From: an uncultured Verrucomicrobia subdivision 3 bacterium
GTDB taxonomy: Bacteria; Verrucomicrobiota; Verrucomicrobiia; Limisphaerales; UBA11358
DNA: 64,000 nucleotides
Direction of reading: 5' to 3'
NCBI GenBank assembly: GCA_903850425.1
Contig: CAINLR010000074.1
Location: forward strand, 37,981 to 101,980
A program made the position numbers and the translations under genes. Each line of letters opens with the position of its first letter. The stretch's first letter is position 1. This document shows positions 1 through 7,027 of the stretch, in pieces. The notes beneath the pieces were generated by a model. The model made no database searches, was not told where the DNA came from, and saw only the letters and a list, made by a program, of their open reading frames with translations.

Positions 1-322
1 GACGATCCATCAAGCCGAAGCTGGCCGGTTCGTCCCCGATCAATTCCGCAAGCTCCTGCGCCAAGCCGTCCTGAAAGGCCAGTTGGTCGAAGTAGCCGCG
101 CGTGCGGGCGTTTTGCTGGCGCGTCCACTCGCGCACGTCGGGATTGGCAGCGTCCTCGAGCCACTGATAATCATCCACGACGGACTGTCCAGGGTAGGTA
201 TTGGTGACCGGCTTGCGCGCGGTTGGCACGGTCGGCAATTGCGCGCGGCCGTCGGTGGCGACCGTCAAGCCAAGTCCTATCATCGCCGCGAGAACAAAGT
301 GGAAACGACTGAAAGAGCACAT
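1..322 (-). CDS. Prolyl oligopeptidase (S9A), N-terminal fragment cut by window edge
   Basis: Reading leftwards from an ATG at 322, the frame stays open to the window edge (about 107 codons). A short hydrophobic stretch (HFVLAAMIGLGLTVA) followed by GRAQ looks like a signal peptide. Next come the residues TYPGQSVVDDYQWLED and then VREWTRQQNARTRGYFDQL. This is the classic start of the S9A beta-propeller (PVTDTYHG..VxDPYRWLED..AQNA). The family cleaves proline-containing oligopeptides; the catalytic Ser-Asp-His domain would lie outside the window, so activity cannot be judged. The likely export signal suggests a periplasmic enzyme. The 280 bases between this start and dnaX, which is transcribed in the opposite direction, hold no further gene that I can recognise. 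Confidence 0.8.
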   Translation of the reverse strand, partial: MCSFSRFHFVLAAMIGLGLTVATDGRAQLPTVPTARKPVTNTYPGQSVVDDYQWLEDAANPDVREWTRQQNARTRGYFDQLAFQDGLAQELAELIGDEPASFGLMDR

Positions 323-602
323 GCGGCCAAACGATAAACACCGCCAGTTCGCGGGCAAGGCTTTTCCGGCTTTTCCGGCGGGAAGATCCACGGATAATTT
401 TAGAAAAATCCAAGCTCTTCCGTGGGCATTTTGCCGCAGCAAGGCGAGCACTCTCACCCGGCCCTAGCCTGCGCGGCCCGGCCGTGGCAATTGATCGGCG
501 CGCCCGGCTTCTGGTAGTTCTTCATTTACGCTGGCCGCTGGCCGCTTTACGATTTGAGTTCGTAGTTGCAATCCACGCGCAAACTGAAATCGTAAATCGA
601 AC

Positions 603-2408
603 ATGTCCTATCAGGTCATTGCCAGAAAATACCGCCCGCAGCGTTTCGCCGACGTCGTCGGCCAGGAGCACGTCACGCAGACGCTCGCCAATGCCATCGC
701 GCAGAAACGCATTGCCCACGCGTATCTTTTTTGCGGACCGCGCGGCACCGGCAAGACCACCGTCGCGCGCATTTTTGCGAAATGCTTGAACTGCACCGGC
801 GGACCGAAAGTGGATTTCGATGACAACGACACGCGCGTGCAGGAGATCACCGATGGCCGCGCGCTGGACGTTCTGGAAATTGACGGTGCCAGCAACAACG
901 GCGTCGAGCAGGTGCGCGAGTTGCGCGAGACCTGCAAATACGCGCCCGCCAATTCGCATTTCAAAATCTACATCATTGACGAAGTTCACATGCTCTCGAC
1001 GGCGGCGTTCAACGCGCTGCTGAAAACGTTGGAAGAGCCGCCCGCGCATGTGAAGTTCATGTTCGCCACGACCGATCCGGAAAAAGTCCTGCCGACGATC
1101 CTCTCGCGCTGTCAGCGGTTTGATCTGCGCCGGATTCCCTCGGCGCTCATCGTCCAGCACCTCGCGGAAATCGCGGGCAAAGAAAACGTCACCATTGACG
1201 CGGCGGCCTTGCACGCCATCGCGCGCGGAGCCGACGGCGGCATGCGCGACGCCGAGTCCACACTGGATCAGCTCATCAGTTTCTGCGGCGACAAAATTGA
1301 GGAACCGGATGTGCTCTCGATGTTCGGCCTCGCCGCGCAAAACCAGATTCTCAAGCTGAGCCACGCCGTGCTCGCGGGCGACATTTCCGGCGCGCTCACA
1401 CAATTGGATGAGCTCGCACGCGGCGGCAAAGACCTGGGCCGCTTGCTCGGCGATCTGCTGAACCATTTCCGCAACCTGCTCATTTACCAGGTTTCAAAGG
1501 GGGATTTGAATTTGCTCGAAGCCTCCGAAGCCGAAGTTGCGGCGCTCAAGGAGCAGTCCGCGCTCGCCAGCACCGACGCTTTCACGCGCATTCTCGAAGT
1601 GCTCGCCGACGCCGAACTGCGCCTGCGGGATGCCGCGTCGAAAAAGATTTTACTCGAAGTCACGCTGCTCCGCGCCATCGAAGCCCGCAGCGCGCTATCG
1701 CTCGACGCCGTGTTGAAACAGCTCAACCAGTTGCGCGGGCAAAGCAGCAGTGGGACAGGCATCCTGCCGGTCCAATCCGCGCCCGCCCCAGCCACACCGC
1801 GTCCCGTTTCATTTTCCGCTCCACAAACCGCCGCCTCGCCGCCGCCCGCGCCAAAGCCCGTTGCATCAGTCCCCGCGGCACCAGCTCCGGTGGTCGCCCC
1901 GACTGCCGTCGTCATTCCGGCCTCAGGTGATTTGAGTGAACTGTGGCATCAACTCGTCGAGGCCGTTGGCCGGGCGAGCACGTTCACGCGCAGCTATCTT
2001 TTGAATGCGCACCCGGTGTCGTTTGAAAACAGTATTTTAGTCATCGGCTTCGACCAGGAGTTTGCCGATTACCTCGGCCTGGTGGACAACGCGCGTAACC
2101 ACGCGTTGCTCGCAACCAAGCTCGCCGAACTGGGCCACGCGAACGCGATGATTAAATTCGTCAAGGCGGAGGCCCCCACGAATTGGAACCACAAACCCGC
2201 CGCCGCGCCCATACCGACGCCTGTTGCGCCTCCAGCCGTAGCGCCCGCGACCGTCACGGCGAAGCCGGTGGCAACGGCGGCCGCACCCGTCGCCGCCGAA
2301 AAGAAGCCCGCGCCGGTGGCGTTTAACAAAGACGATTTCAAGAACGATCCGCTCATCAAAAAGGCTCTGGAAATTTTCAAGGGCACCATCGTGGAAGTTC
2401 GCTCCTGA
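603..2408 (+). CDS. dnaX: DNA polymerase III subunit gamma/tau
   Basis: Clamp-loader ATPase of the replicative polymerase, 601 aa. The start MSYQVIARKYRPQRFADVVGQ is canonical. Walker A is GPRGTGKTT (residues 45-53), Walker B is D126-E127 in IIDEVHM, and the sensor/arginine-finger region has LSRCQRFD. After CLNC the usual zinc-module cysteines are missing: the segment reads TGGPKVDFDDNDTRVQEI. The region from about residue 375 to 450 is a Pro/Ala-rich linker containing the peptide GTGILPVQ, which looks repeat-derived. A tau-like C-terminal domain follows (about 450-530), then a second Pro/Ala linker and a short basic tail. Next downstream, 48 bp away, is ybaB, then recR, the widely conserved dnaX-ybaB-recR order. 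No slippery heptamer for gamma production was identified. Confidence 0.95.
   Translation: MSYQVIARKYRPQRFADVVGQEHVTQTLANAIAQKRIAHAYLFCGPRGTGKTTVARIFAKCLNCTGGPKVDFDDNDTRVQEITDGRALDVLEIDGASNNGVEQVRELRETCKYAPANSHFKIYIIDEVHMLSTAAFNALLKTLEEPPAHVKFMFATTDPEKVLPTILSRCQRFDLRRIPSALIVQHLAEIAGKENVTIDAAALHAIARGADGGMRDAESTLDQLISFCGDKIEEPDVLSMFGLAAQNQILKLSHAVLAGDISGALTQLDELARGGKDLGRLLGDLLNHFRNLLIYQVSKGDLNLLEASEAEVAALKEQSALASTDAFTRILEVLADAELRLRDAASKKILLEVTLLRAIEARSALSLDAVLKQLNQLRGQSSSGTGILPVQSAPAPATPRPVSFSAPQTAASPPPAPKPVASVPAAPAPVVAPTAVVIPASGDLSELWHQLVEAVGRASTFTRSYLLNAHPVSFENSILVIGFDQEFADYLGLVDNARNHALLATKLAELGHANAMIKFVKAEAPTNWNHKPAAAPIPTPVAPPAVAPATVTAKPVATAAAPVAAEKKPAPVAFNKDDFKNDPLIKKALEIFKGTIVEVRS
1752..1773. 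repeat. Remnant of a dispersed GTGILPV-type repeat inside dnaX
   Basis: The bases here encode GTGILPVQ (DnaX residues from about 384) in the Pro/Ala linker. I recall this peptide, and its partner QDARAT on the other arm, as translations of a palindromic repeat scattered through Verrucomicrobia and Planctomycetes genomes. Only one arm is seen. The attribution is from memory and unverified. Confidence 0.4.
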
Positions 2409-2456
2409 AACCTCTTTCCCCAGATCCAAGATCCCAAACTCCAAACCCTCATAAAT

Positions 2457-2768
2457 ATGTCCAGCATTGGCAAACTCATGAAACAGGCTGCGCAAATGCA
2501 GCAGAAGATGGAACAAATCCAGGCGAGCCTCGCCACGCGCACGGTCGAGGCGACCAGCGGCGGCGGCGCGGTGAAGGTCATCGCCAAATGCGACGGCTCG
2601 CTCGCGTCCATCAAGATTGATCCGCAGGCATTGAATCCGGCCGACGCGCAGATCGTCGAGGACATGATTCTCACCGCCACGAACCAGGCGCTCGCCGAGG
2701 CCAAAAAAATCTCCGAGGGTGAAATGGGCAAGGCCACAGCGGGCTTCAGCCTGCCGGGGATGATGTAG
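2457..2768 (+). CDS. ybaB: YbaB/EbfC family nucleoid-associated protein
   Basis: 103 aa, the normal family length. It starts MSSIGKLMKQAAQMQQKMEQIQ, the amphipathic N-terminal helix of the YbaB 'tweezer' dimer. The core GGGAVKVIAKCDGSLASIKI matches the family's (G)GxVxVxxxGxxxxxxxxI pattern, and the C-terminus ends GFSLPGMM. The family binds DNA without sequence specificity and is usually co-transcribed with dnaX and recR, as here. It starts 48 bp after dnaX and ends about 90 bp before the recR start. Confidence 0.95.
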   Translation: MSSIGKLMKQAAQMQQKMEQIQASLATRTVEATSGGGAVKVIAKCDGSLASIKIDPQALNPADAQIVEDMILTATNQALAEAKKISEGEMGKATAGFSLPGMM

Positions 2769-2775
2769 GGAATTA

Positions 2776-2850
2776 AAAATGTAAAATGTAAAATTAAAAA
2801 TGGAAGACTGCGCCAGCCACGTCCCGGCATTTTTAATTTTTAATTTTGCA
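2776..2850. repeat. AT-rich imperfect inverted repeat between ybaB and recR
   Basis: The left arm (2776-2802, runs of AAATG/TAAAATTAAAAATG) and the right arm (2828-2850, CATTTTTAATTTTTAATTTTG) are imperfect reverse complements around a GC-rich loop. A recR reading frame stays open through it back to an ATG at 2800, which would add 20 repeat-encoded residues. I therefore prefer the ATG at 2860 for recR. The element could also weakly attenuate transcription. Confidence 0.55.
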
Positions 2851-2859
2851 CTGGCTGTC

Positions 2860-3456
2860 ATGCTCCCCGCTTCCATCACCGCGCTTATCGCCACGTTGAG
2901 CAAGCTGCCTGGCGTCGGCCCGCGTTCCGCCGAACGCATCGCCTTGCATCTCGTGCAGACCGATCCGGCGGTGGTGAAACTGCTCGCCGAAACCATGCGG
3001 CAGGCGCGTGAACACATCCGCTTCTGCGAAACCTGCGGCGCGCTGACGGAAAAATCCCCCTGCTCGACTTGCACCGACACGCGACGCGACGCGGCCATGG
3101 TCTGCGTGGTGGAGCGGGCGGTGGATATTTTGAGCGTGGAAAAATCCGGCACTTATCGCGGCAAATTCCATGTGCTCGGCGGGAAAATTTCGCCGCTCGA
3201 CGGCGTCGGGCCAGAAGATTTGCGCATCGCCGATTTGGAAGAGCGGCTGACGCTGGAACCCATCAAGGAAATCATCATCGCGCTGGGCACGGATGTGGAA
3301 GGCGACGCCACCAGCAATTACCTCGCAAAACGACTCACTCGCAGTGGCCTGAAAATCTCGCGCATCGCCTACGGGTTGCCCGCCGGCAGCGGCTTGGAAT
3401 ATGCCGATGAACTCACGCTTAATCGCGCACTCGAAGGCCGGAGGGAAATGTTTTGA
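2860..3456 (+). CDS. recR: Recombination mediator RecR
   Basis: 198 aa from the ATG at 2860, the usual RecR length; the longer frame from 2800 adds residues encoded by an intergenic repeat. The helix-hairpin-helix is LSKLPGVGPRSAERIALHL. The zinc finger has C56, C59, C68 and C71 (CETCG...CSTC). The Toprim domain begins VCVVERAVDILSVEKSGTYRGKFHVLGG and includes ALGTDVEGDATSNYLAKRL. The C-terminal Walker-B-like stretch GLPAGSGLEYADELTLNRAL is intact. RecR works with RecF/RecO in loading RecA at gaps. It is the last gene of the dnaX-ybaB-recR operon. Confidence 0.95.
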   Translation: MLPASITALIATLSKLPGVGPRSAERIALHLVQTDPAVVKLLAETMRQAREHIRFCETCGALTEKSPCSTCTDTRRDAAMVCVVERAVDILSVEKSGTYRGKFHVLGGKISPLDGVGPEDLRIADLEERLTLEPIKEIIIALGTDVEGDATSNYLAKRLTRSGLKISRIAYGLPAGSGLEYADELTLNRALEGRREMF

Positions 3457-3493
3457 GGTTATCGCTTTCCCTCCCCATGAACCGATCCTCAAC

Positions 3494-3520
3494 GGAGCGC
3501 GGGTCTGTGACCCGCGTTCC
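3494..3520. repeat. Hairpin/REP-like palindrome after recR
   Basis: CGCGGGTC (3498-3505) and GACCCGCG (3509-3516) pair perfectly around a TGT loop. The outer bases GGA and TCC extend the stem with one mismatch. No T-run follows, so it is more likely a REP-type element than an intrinsic terminator. It could still protect the 3' end of the dnaX-ybaB-recR transcript. Confidence 0.6.
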
Positions 3521-3550
3521 GGTTCAGGCTGAGGGCAAAGCAATTTAATC

Positions 3551-4147
3551 ATGTCGCCTGTAATAATCTTTGATCTCGGCAAGGTGCTCGTGGACTTCGA
3601 TTGGTCCATTGCCGCCAAAAAAATCATCACGCGGTGCACCCAAGCGCCAGAACATTTCACTGAGTTTCTCGCCACCTCGCCGTTGCTCTGGCAATATGAG
3701 TGCGGCCAGCTCACGCGCGCGGATTTTTTCAAGTTCATCCGGGGGGCCACGGGGTTTCAAGGTAGCGTCACGGAGTTCAACGATTACTTCGCAGAAATTT
3801 TCACGGAAATCCCGGCGATGATCGCGCTCCACGCCGAACTGCGGCAGCGTGGCTTCAAGACCTATATTTTGTCGAACACCAATGACCTTGCCATCGAACA
3901 CGTCCGCCGCGATTTTCCGTTCTTCAGCCACTTCGACGGCTACATCTTTTCCTACGAAGTCGGCGCGATGAAGCCGGACGCCAAAATTTACGAGGCGTTG
4001 GAAACCTTGACCGGCAAGCGCGGCGCGGACTTGATCTACATTGACGACCGCTTGGAAAATATCGAAGCCGGCGCGGTGCGCGGCTGGCGGACGATCCTGC
4101 ACGAGACGCCCGAGAAAACACGCACCATCCTCACTTCACTGCTTTGA
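3551..4147 (+). CDS. HAD superfamily phosphatase (YihX-like)
   Basis: 198 aa. Motif I is FDLGKVLVDFD with nucleophile D8; the usual second Asp is Gly, as in YihX-type sugar phosphatases. Motif II is YILSNTND, the motif III lysine lies in GAMKPDAKIYE, and motif IV is YIDDRLENIEAG. The cap is helical (C1 type), about residues 18-85. The likely reaction is hydrolysis of a small phosphorylated metabolite; the substrate is unknown. Its last 17 bases overlap the 3' end of the convergent photolyase gene, so both stop codons lie in each other's coding sequence. Confidence 0.85.
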   Translation: MSPVIIFDLGKVLVDFDWSIAAKKIITRCTQAPEHFTEFLATSPLLWQYECGQLTRADFFKFIRGATGFQGSVTEFNDYFAEIFTEIPAMIALHAELRQRGFKTYILSNTNDLAIEHVRRDFPFFSHFDGYIFSYEVGAMKPDAKIYEALETLTGKRGADLIYIDDRLENIEAGAVRGWRTILHETPEKTRTILTSLL

Positions 4148-5606
4148 ACATCGCCAGGCATTTGCCGCGCTGCACTTCATGCAAAACGATCCGTGGCGGA
4201 TATTTTGACTTCGAAAGCAACAGCGGATTCTCCCACGGTTGATGGATCAAATCATCGGGGAGCGCCGCCAGTTCAGGAATCCAGCGGCGCACAAATGTCC
4301 CTTCGGCGTCAAATTTCTCGCCCTGCGACACCGGATTGAAGATGCGGAAATACGGCGCGGCGTCCGTGCCCGTGCCGGCGCTCCATTGCCAGCCGCCATT
4401 GTTCGCGGCCAGGTCGCCATCCACGAGCTGCTTCATGAAATAGCGCTCGCCCCATTGCCAGGAGATGAGCAGATCCTTCGTGAGAAACATGGCCACGATC
4501 ATGCGCAGCCGGTTGTGCATCGTGCCGGTGGCGTTGAGGCAGCGCATCGCCGCGTCCACGATGGGATAACCGGTTCTGCCTTCGCACCACGCCACGAAAT
4601 GCTCCTGGTTCTCCGACCACGCGAGCTGGTCGTAGTCGGGCCGGAACGCGCCTTTGGTGACGTGCGGAAAGTTGTGCAGCACCTGCAAATAAAATTCGCG
4701 CCAGATCAATTCGCTTAGAAATACATCGCAACTAGCGGCGCTGGCAGCAGCCGACGTGGGGAGGCTCTGACTGGTTTTATTTTTGAGACTCGTCACCCCG
4801 TCGCCTGCAAAAGAAATTTTTTCGCGCGCTGTTTTTAATTCCGCCAAAATCGTGCGGATGCCAATCGTCCCCGCGCGCAGATGCGGCGAGAGCCGGGAGC
4901 CGCCAGCCACCGCCGGAAAATTTCGGTTCGTGCCGTATTCATAAACCGGTCCGGCCATGAACTGACGCAATAACTCCAGCGCCGCGCGTTCGCCGCCCGG
5001 CGGAATGGTTTGCGTGAGCGGATAACCAATCTCCTCTGTGTTCGCCGGCAGCGCGTCGCATTGGAGGTTGGATGTTGAAGGTTGAATGTTCGATTTCTTA
5101 AATTTCCCCTTTGGCAGCGGAACCAGCTTTGTCTTCCACGCCTTGGAATACGGCGTGAACACGGTGTAGGGCTTGCCCGCTTGCGTGAGGATTTCCGTTT
5201 CCTCCCACACCACCGCGTCCTTGAACAACTCGAAGCCGTAACCCGCTGCATTCAAAATCCCGACCAAACGCTCGTCGCGACGCTGCACATAAGGCTCGTA
5301 ACGCTTGTTGGTGAACACGGCTTGCGCGCCAATCTCTTTGCAGAGTGCCGGCAGAATTTCCTCAGATTTACCACAGCGGACAACGAGTGTGTGCCCGAGT
5401 TCCGCGAGATTTTTGCGCAGCGATTCGACGGATTGGAGCAAGAACGCCAGCCGCGCCGCGCCCACATCCGGCCCGGTGCGAAAGGCATCTTCAAAAATAA
5501 AAACCGGAATGACCGTCTCCGCGCGCTTGGCGGCTTCGCTCAAAGCAACATTGTCCGAGACGCGCAGATCGCGGCGGAACCAGTGAACGATCGTTTTCAC
5601 GCGCAC
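4131..5606 (-). CDS. phrB: Deoxyribodipyrimidine photo-lyase
   Basis: 491 aa, class I cryptochrome/photolyase. The N-terminal antenna Rossmann domain starts VHWFRRDLRVSDNVAL. FAD-domain hallmarks are WREFYLQVLHNFP, GRTGYPIVDAAMRCLNATG, HNRLRMIVAMFLTKDLLISW and DLAANNGGWQWSAGTGTDA, with HQPWENP near the end. It repairs UV cyclobutane dimers using light and FADH-. Translation probably starts at a GTG (5606), 3 bp after the stop of the upstream desulfhydrase, with AAGGA inside that gene. The protein carries two extra segments that look repeat-derived: residues about 171-183 (SNIQPSTSNLQ) and about 266-287 (SLKNKTSQSLPTSAAAS). Both lie at or before the linker to the FAD domain, so function may be kept. 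Confidence 0.93.
   Translation of the reverse strand: MRVKTIVHWFRRDLRVSDNVALSEAAKRAETVIPVFIFEDAFRTGPDVGAARLAFLLQSVESLRKNLAELGHTLVVRCGKSEEILPALCKEIGAQAVFTNKRYEPYVQRRDERLVGILNAAGYGFELFKDAVVWEETEILTQAGKPYTVFTPYSKAWKTKLVPLPKGKFKKSNIQPSTSNLQCDALPANTEEIGYPLTQTIPPGGERAALELLRQFMAGPVYEYGTNRNFPAVAGGSRLSPHLRAGTIGIRTILAELKTAREKISFAGDGVTSLKNKTSQSLPTSAAASAASCDVFLSELIWREFYLQVLHNFPHVTKGAFRPDYDQLAWSENQEHFVAWCEGRTGYPIVDAAMRCLNATGTMHNRLRMIVAMFLTKDLLISWQWGERYFMKQLVDGDLAANNGGWQWSAGTGTDAAPYFRIFNPVSQGEKFDAEGTFVRRWIPELAALPDDLIHQPWENPLLLSKSKYPPRIVLHEVQRGKCLAMFKAVK
4747..4808. repeat. Dispersed palindromic repeat, copy A (inside photolyase gene)
   Basis: The left part (GCAGCCGACGTGGGGAGGCT, from 4747) is an imperfect reverse complement of the right part (4782-4808, TTTGAGACTCGTCACCCCGT...). 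The same two-armed element occurs at 8994-9068, 17078-17155 and 60957-61030, with a single arm at 45816-45842. Here it is read in frame as part of the photolyase. Confidence 0.7.
5058..5093. repeat. Repeat-derived tract encoding SNIQPSTSNLQ inside photolyase gene
   Basis: The tract translates on the minus strand as SNIQPSTSNLQ. I recall very similar peptides (NIQHPTSNIQ) as products of an intergenic repeat in Verrucomicrobia and related phyla. It falls at residues 171-183 of the photolyase, where other photolyases have a variable loop. Confidence 0.45.
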
Positions 5607-5609
5607 GAA

Positions 5610-6596
5610 TTAAGCGAGTTCCTTGGCGTAGGCAAACAGCGCCGGACTGCCGCCGGTGTGCCAAAACAAAACCGTTTCACCCTTCTTGAAAACCCCTTTG
5701 CGAATCAAATCCATCAGTGCGCCAAACGCGCGGCCGGCATAAACCGGATCGAGCACGATGCCTTCGCTGCGCGCGAGCAGGCGGATGGCGCCACGTTCCA
5801 GATCGCCGACCACGCCGTAGCCTTCACCTTGGTAGCCATAGACCACCTTGACGTCATTAGGTGTCATACGTTCGGACGAACCAAGGTAGGCCGCGCAGTC
5901 ATTGGCGATCTGCGCCACCTCGGCTTCGTATTCAAAATGTTCGGGATCGTTCTTGTCAATCGAGAGCCCATGCAGCCGGCCTTTGAAACCAGCCAGTCGC
6001 GCGCCGAGCACGATGCCCGCCTGGGTGCCGCCGCTGCTGGTGCCGAACACGATGTGGTCCACATGTTGTCCGCTCGCGAGCATTTGCTCCATCAGTTCGA
6101 GCATGGCCACGACATAGCCGGTCGCGCCCACGCCGTTCGAGCCGCCGACGGGAATCAGATACGGCTTGCGGCCCTGCGCGCGGAGTTGCGCGTCCAATTC
6201 CGCCAGCTTGGCCGCGCGTTGCGAGCGTTCAATCCAGTGCAAGTTCGCACCGAGAATTTCATTCAACAGCAGATTGCCATTGGCCACGTCCGGTTTCTTT
6301 CCATTGAGAATGAGTTCGCAGCGCAAGCCAGCTTTGGCGGCGGCGGCGGCGGTTTGGCGACAATGATTGGATTGCACCGCACCCAGCGTGACAAGCGTGT
6401 CAGCGCCCTGAGCGAGCGCGTGTCCGACGAGAAATTCCAGTTTCCGAGTCTTGTTGCCGCCGAGCGCGAGGCCGGTCTGATCATCGCGCTTGATCAACAG
6501 TTCCGGGCCGGCAAGCTGGCGCGAAAGAGTTTTGAGGGCTTCGAGCGGCGTTGGCAATTGCGCCAGCGGGAAGCGCGGCAGAGCGTCAATTCTCAT
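5610..6596 (-). CDS. D-cysteine desulfhydrase / ACC deaminase-family PLP enzyme
   Basis: Fold-type II PLP enzyme, 328 aa from the ATG at 6596. Starting at MRIDALPRFPLAQLPTPLE, it contains LLIKRDDQTGLALGGNKTRK, where K49 in GGNKTRK is the expected PLP lysine. AVQSNHCRQTAAAAAKAG and GTSSGGTQAGIVLG (phosphate-binding) follow, and DPVYAGRAFGALMDL lies near the end. Members open 1-aminocyclopropane-1-carboxylate or release pyruvate, sulfide and ammonia from D-cysteine; the sequence alone does not tell which. A frame extends to 6674, but that overlaps the upstream 91-residue gene. The ATG at 6596 gives an 11-bp start/stop overlap (ATGAGAATTGA), suggesting translational coupling. Confidence 0.85.
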   Translation of the reverse strand: MRIDALPRFPLAQLPTPLEALKTLSRQLAGPELLIKRDDQTGLALGGNKTRKLEFLVGHALAQGADTLVTLGAVQSNHCRQTAAAAAKAGLRCELILNGKKPDVANGNLLLNEILGANLHWIERSQRAAKLAELDAQLRAQGRKPYLIPVGGSNGVGATGYVVAMLELMEQMLASGQHVDHIVFGTSSGGTQAGIVLGARLAGFKGRLHGLSIDKNDPEHFEYEAEVAQIANDCAAYLGSSERMTPNDVKVVYGYQGEGYGVVGDLERGAIRLLARSEGIVLDPVYAGRAFGALMDLIRKGVFKKGETVLFWHTGGSPALFAYAKELA

Positions 6597-6861
6597 TGGG
6601 TTTGGGTCCGGGGACTTTTTTGAGGCCGACCTCGTGCGCGATGTCGTCGAACTCCTCGTGACTGACATTATCAAGGTGCTTACCGCGCGCCTTGAGTTTC
6701 TCGTTGATCTTGATGGCCTGCTCGGTCATCCGCTCATGCGTCTCCTGCGTGCCGCCGACGAGCGCGAAATTCGGCCCCGTTGTGATGCGCTTGCTGCCAT
6801 CGGAATCCAGGCCGACACCGAGCAACGCGGCCTTGCGTTTAGGTTTTTTGGCGTTTGCCAT
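6586..6861 (-). CDS. Conserved small protein of unknown function (91 aa)
   Basis: Starts MANAKKPKRKAALLGVGLDS and continues with ITTGPNFALVGGTQETHERM, a helical stretch TEQAIKINEKLKARGK, then HEEFDDIAHEVGLKKVPGP. A lysine-rich N-terminus followed by a compact alpha/beta pattern suggests a small cytoplasmic protein. I recall similar proteins in Verrucomicrobia and Planctomycetes without an assigned role. Its stop overlaps the start of the PLP enzyme by 11 bp, so the two are probably co-translated. Confidence 0.65.
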   Translation of the reverse strand: MANAKKPKRKAALLGVGLDSDGSKRITTGPNFALVGGTQETHERMTEQAIKINEKLKARGKHLDNVSHEEFDDIAHEVGLKKVPGPKPNEN

Positions 6862-7027
6862 GCGGGAAACGTAAAGGCCACCAGCAAACGGGTCAAGAAC
6901 GGCAAGGAGTTTTCGAAGCCGTGCCTTGAACCTGGAGGCTTGGAGGTTCGCTGGAGCTGCGAGCTTTGCCGCCGCCCGATTCCACCAAACTGAACCCGCC
7001 GTTCCATGCCACCTTCCTCAGCCGCGA

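Noticed and set aside
522..1466. 314-codon minus-strand open frame opposite dnaX
   Set aside because: Antisense shadow of a clear dnaX; no recognisable domain.
3494..3520. Intrinsic terminator after recR
   Set aside because: The stem is good but no T-run follows on the plus strand; annotated as a repeat hairpin.
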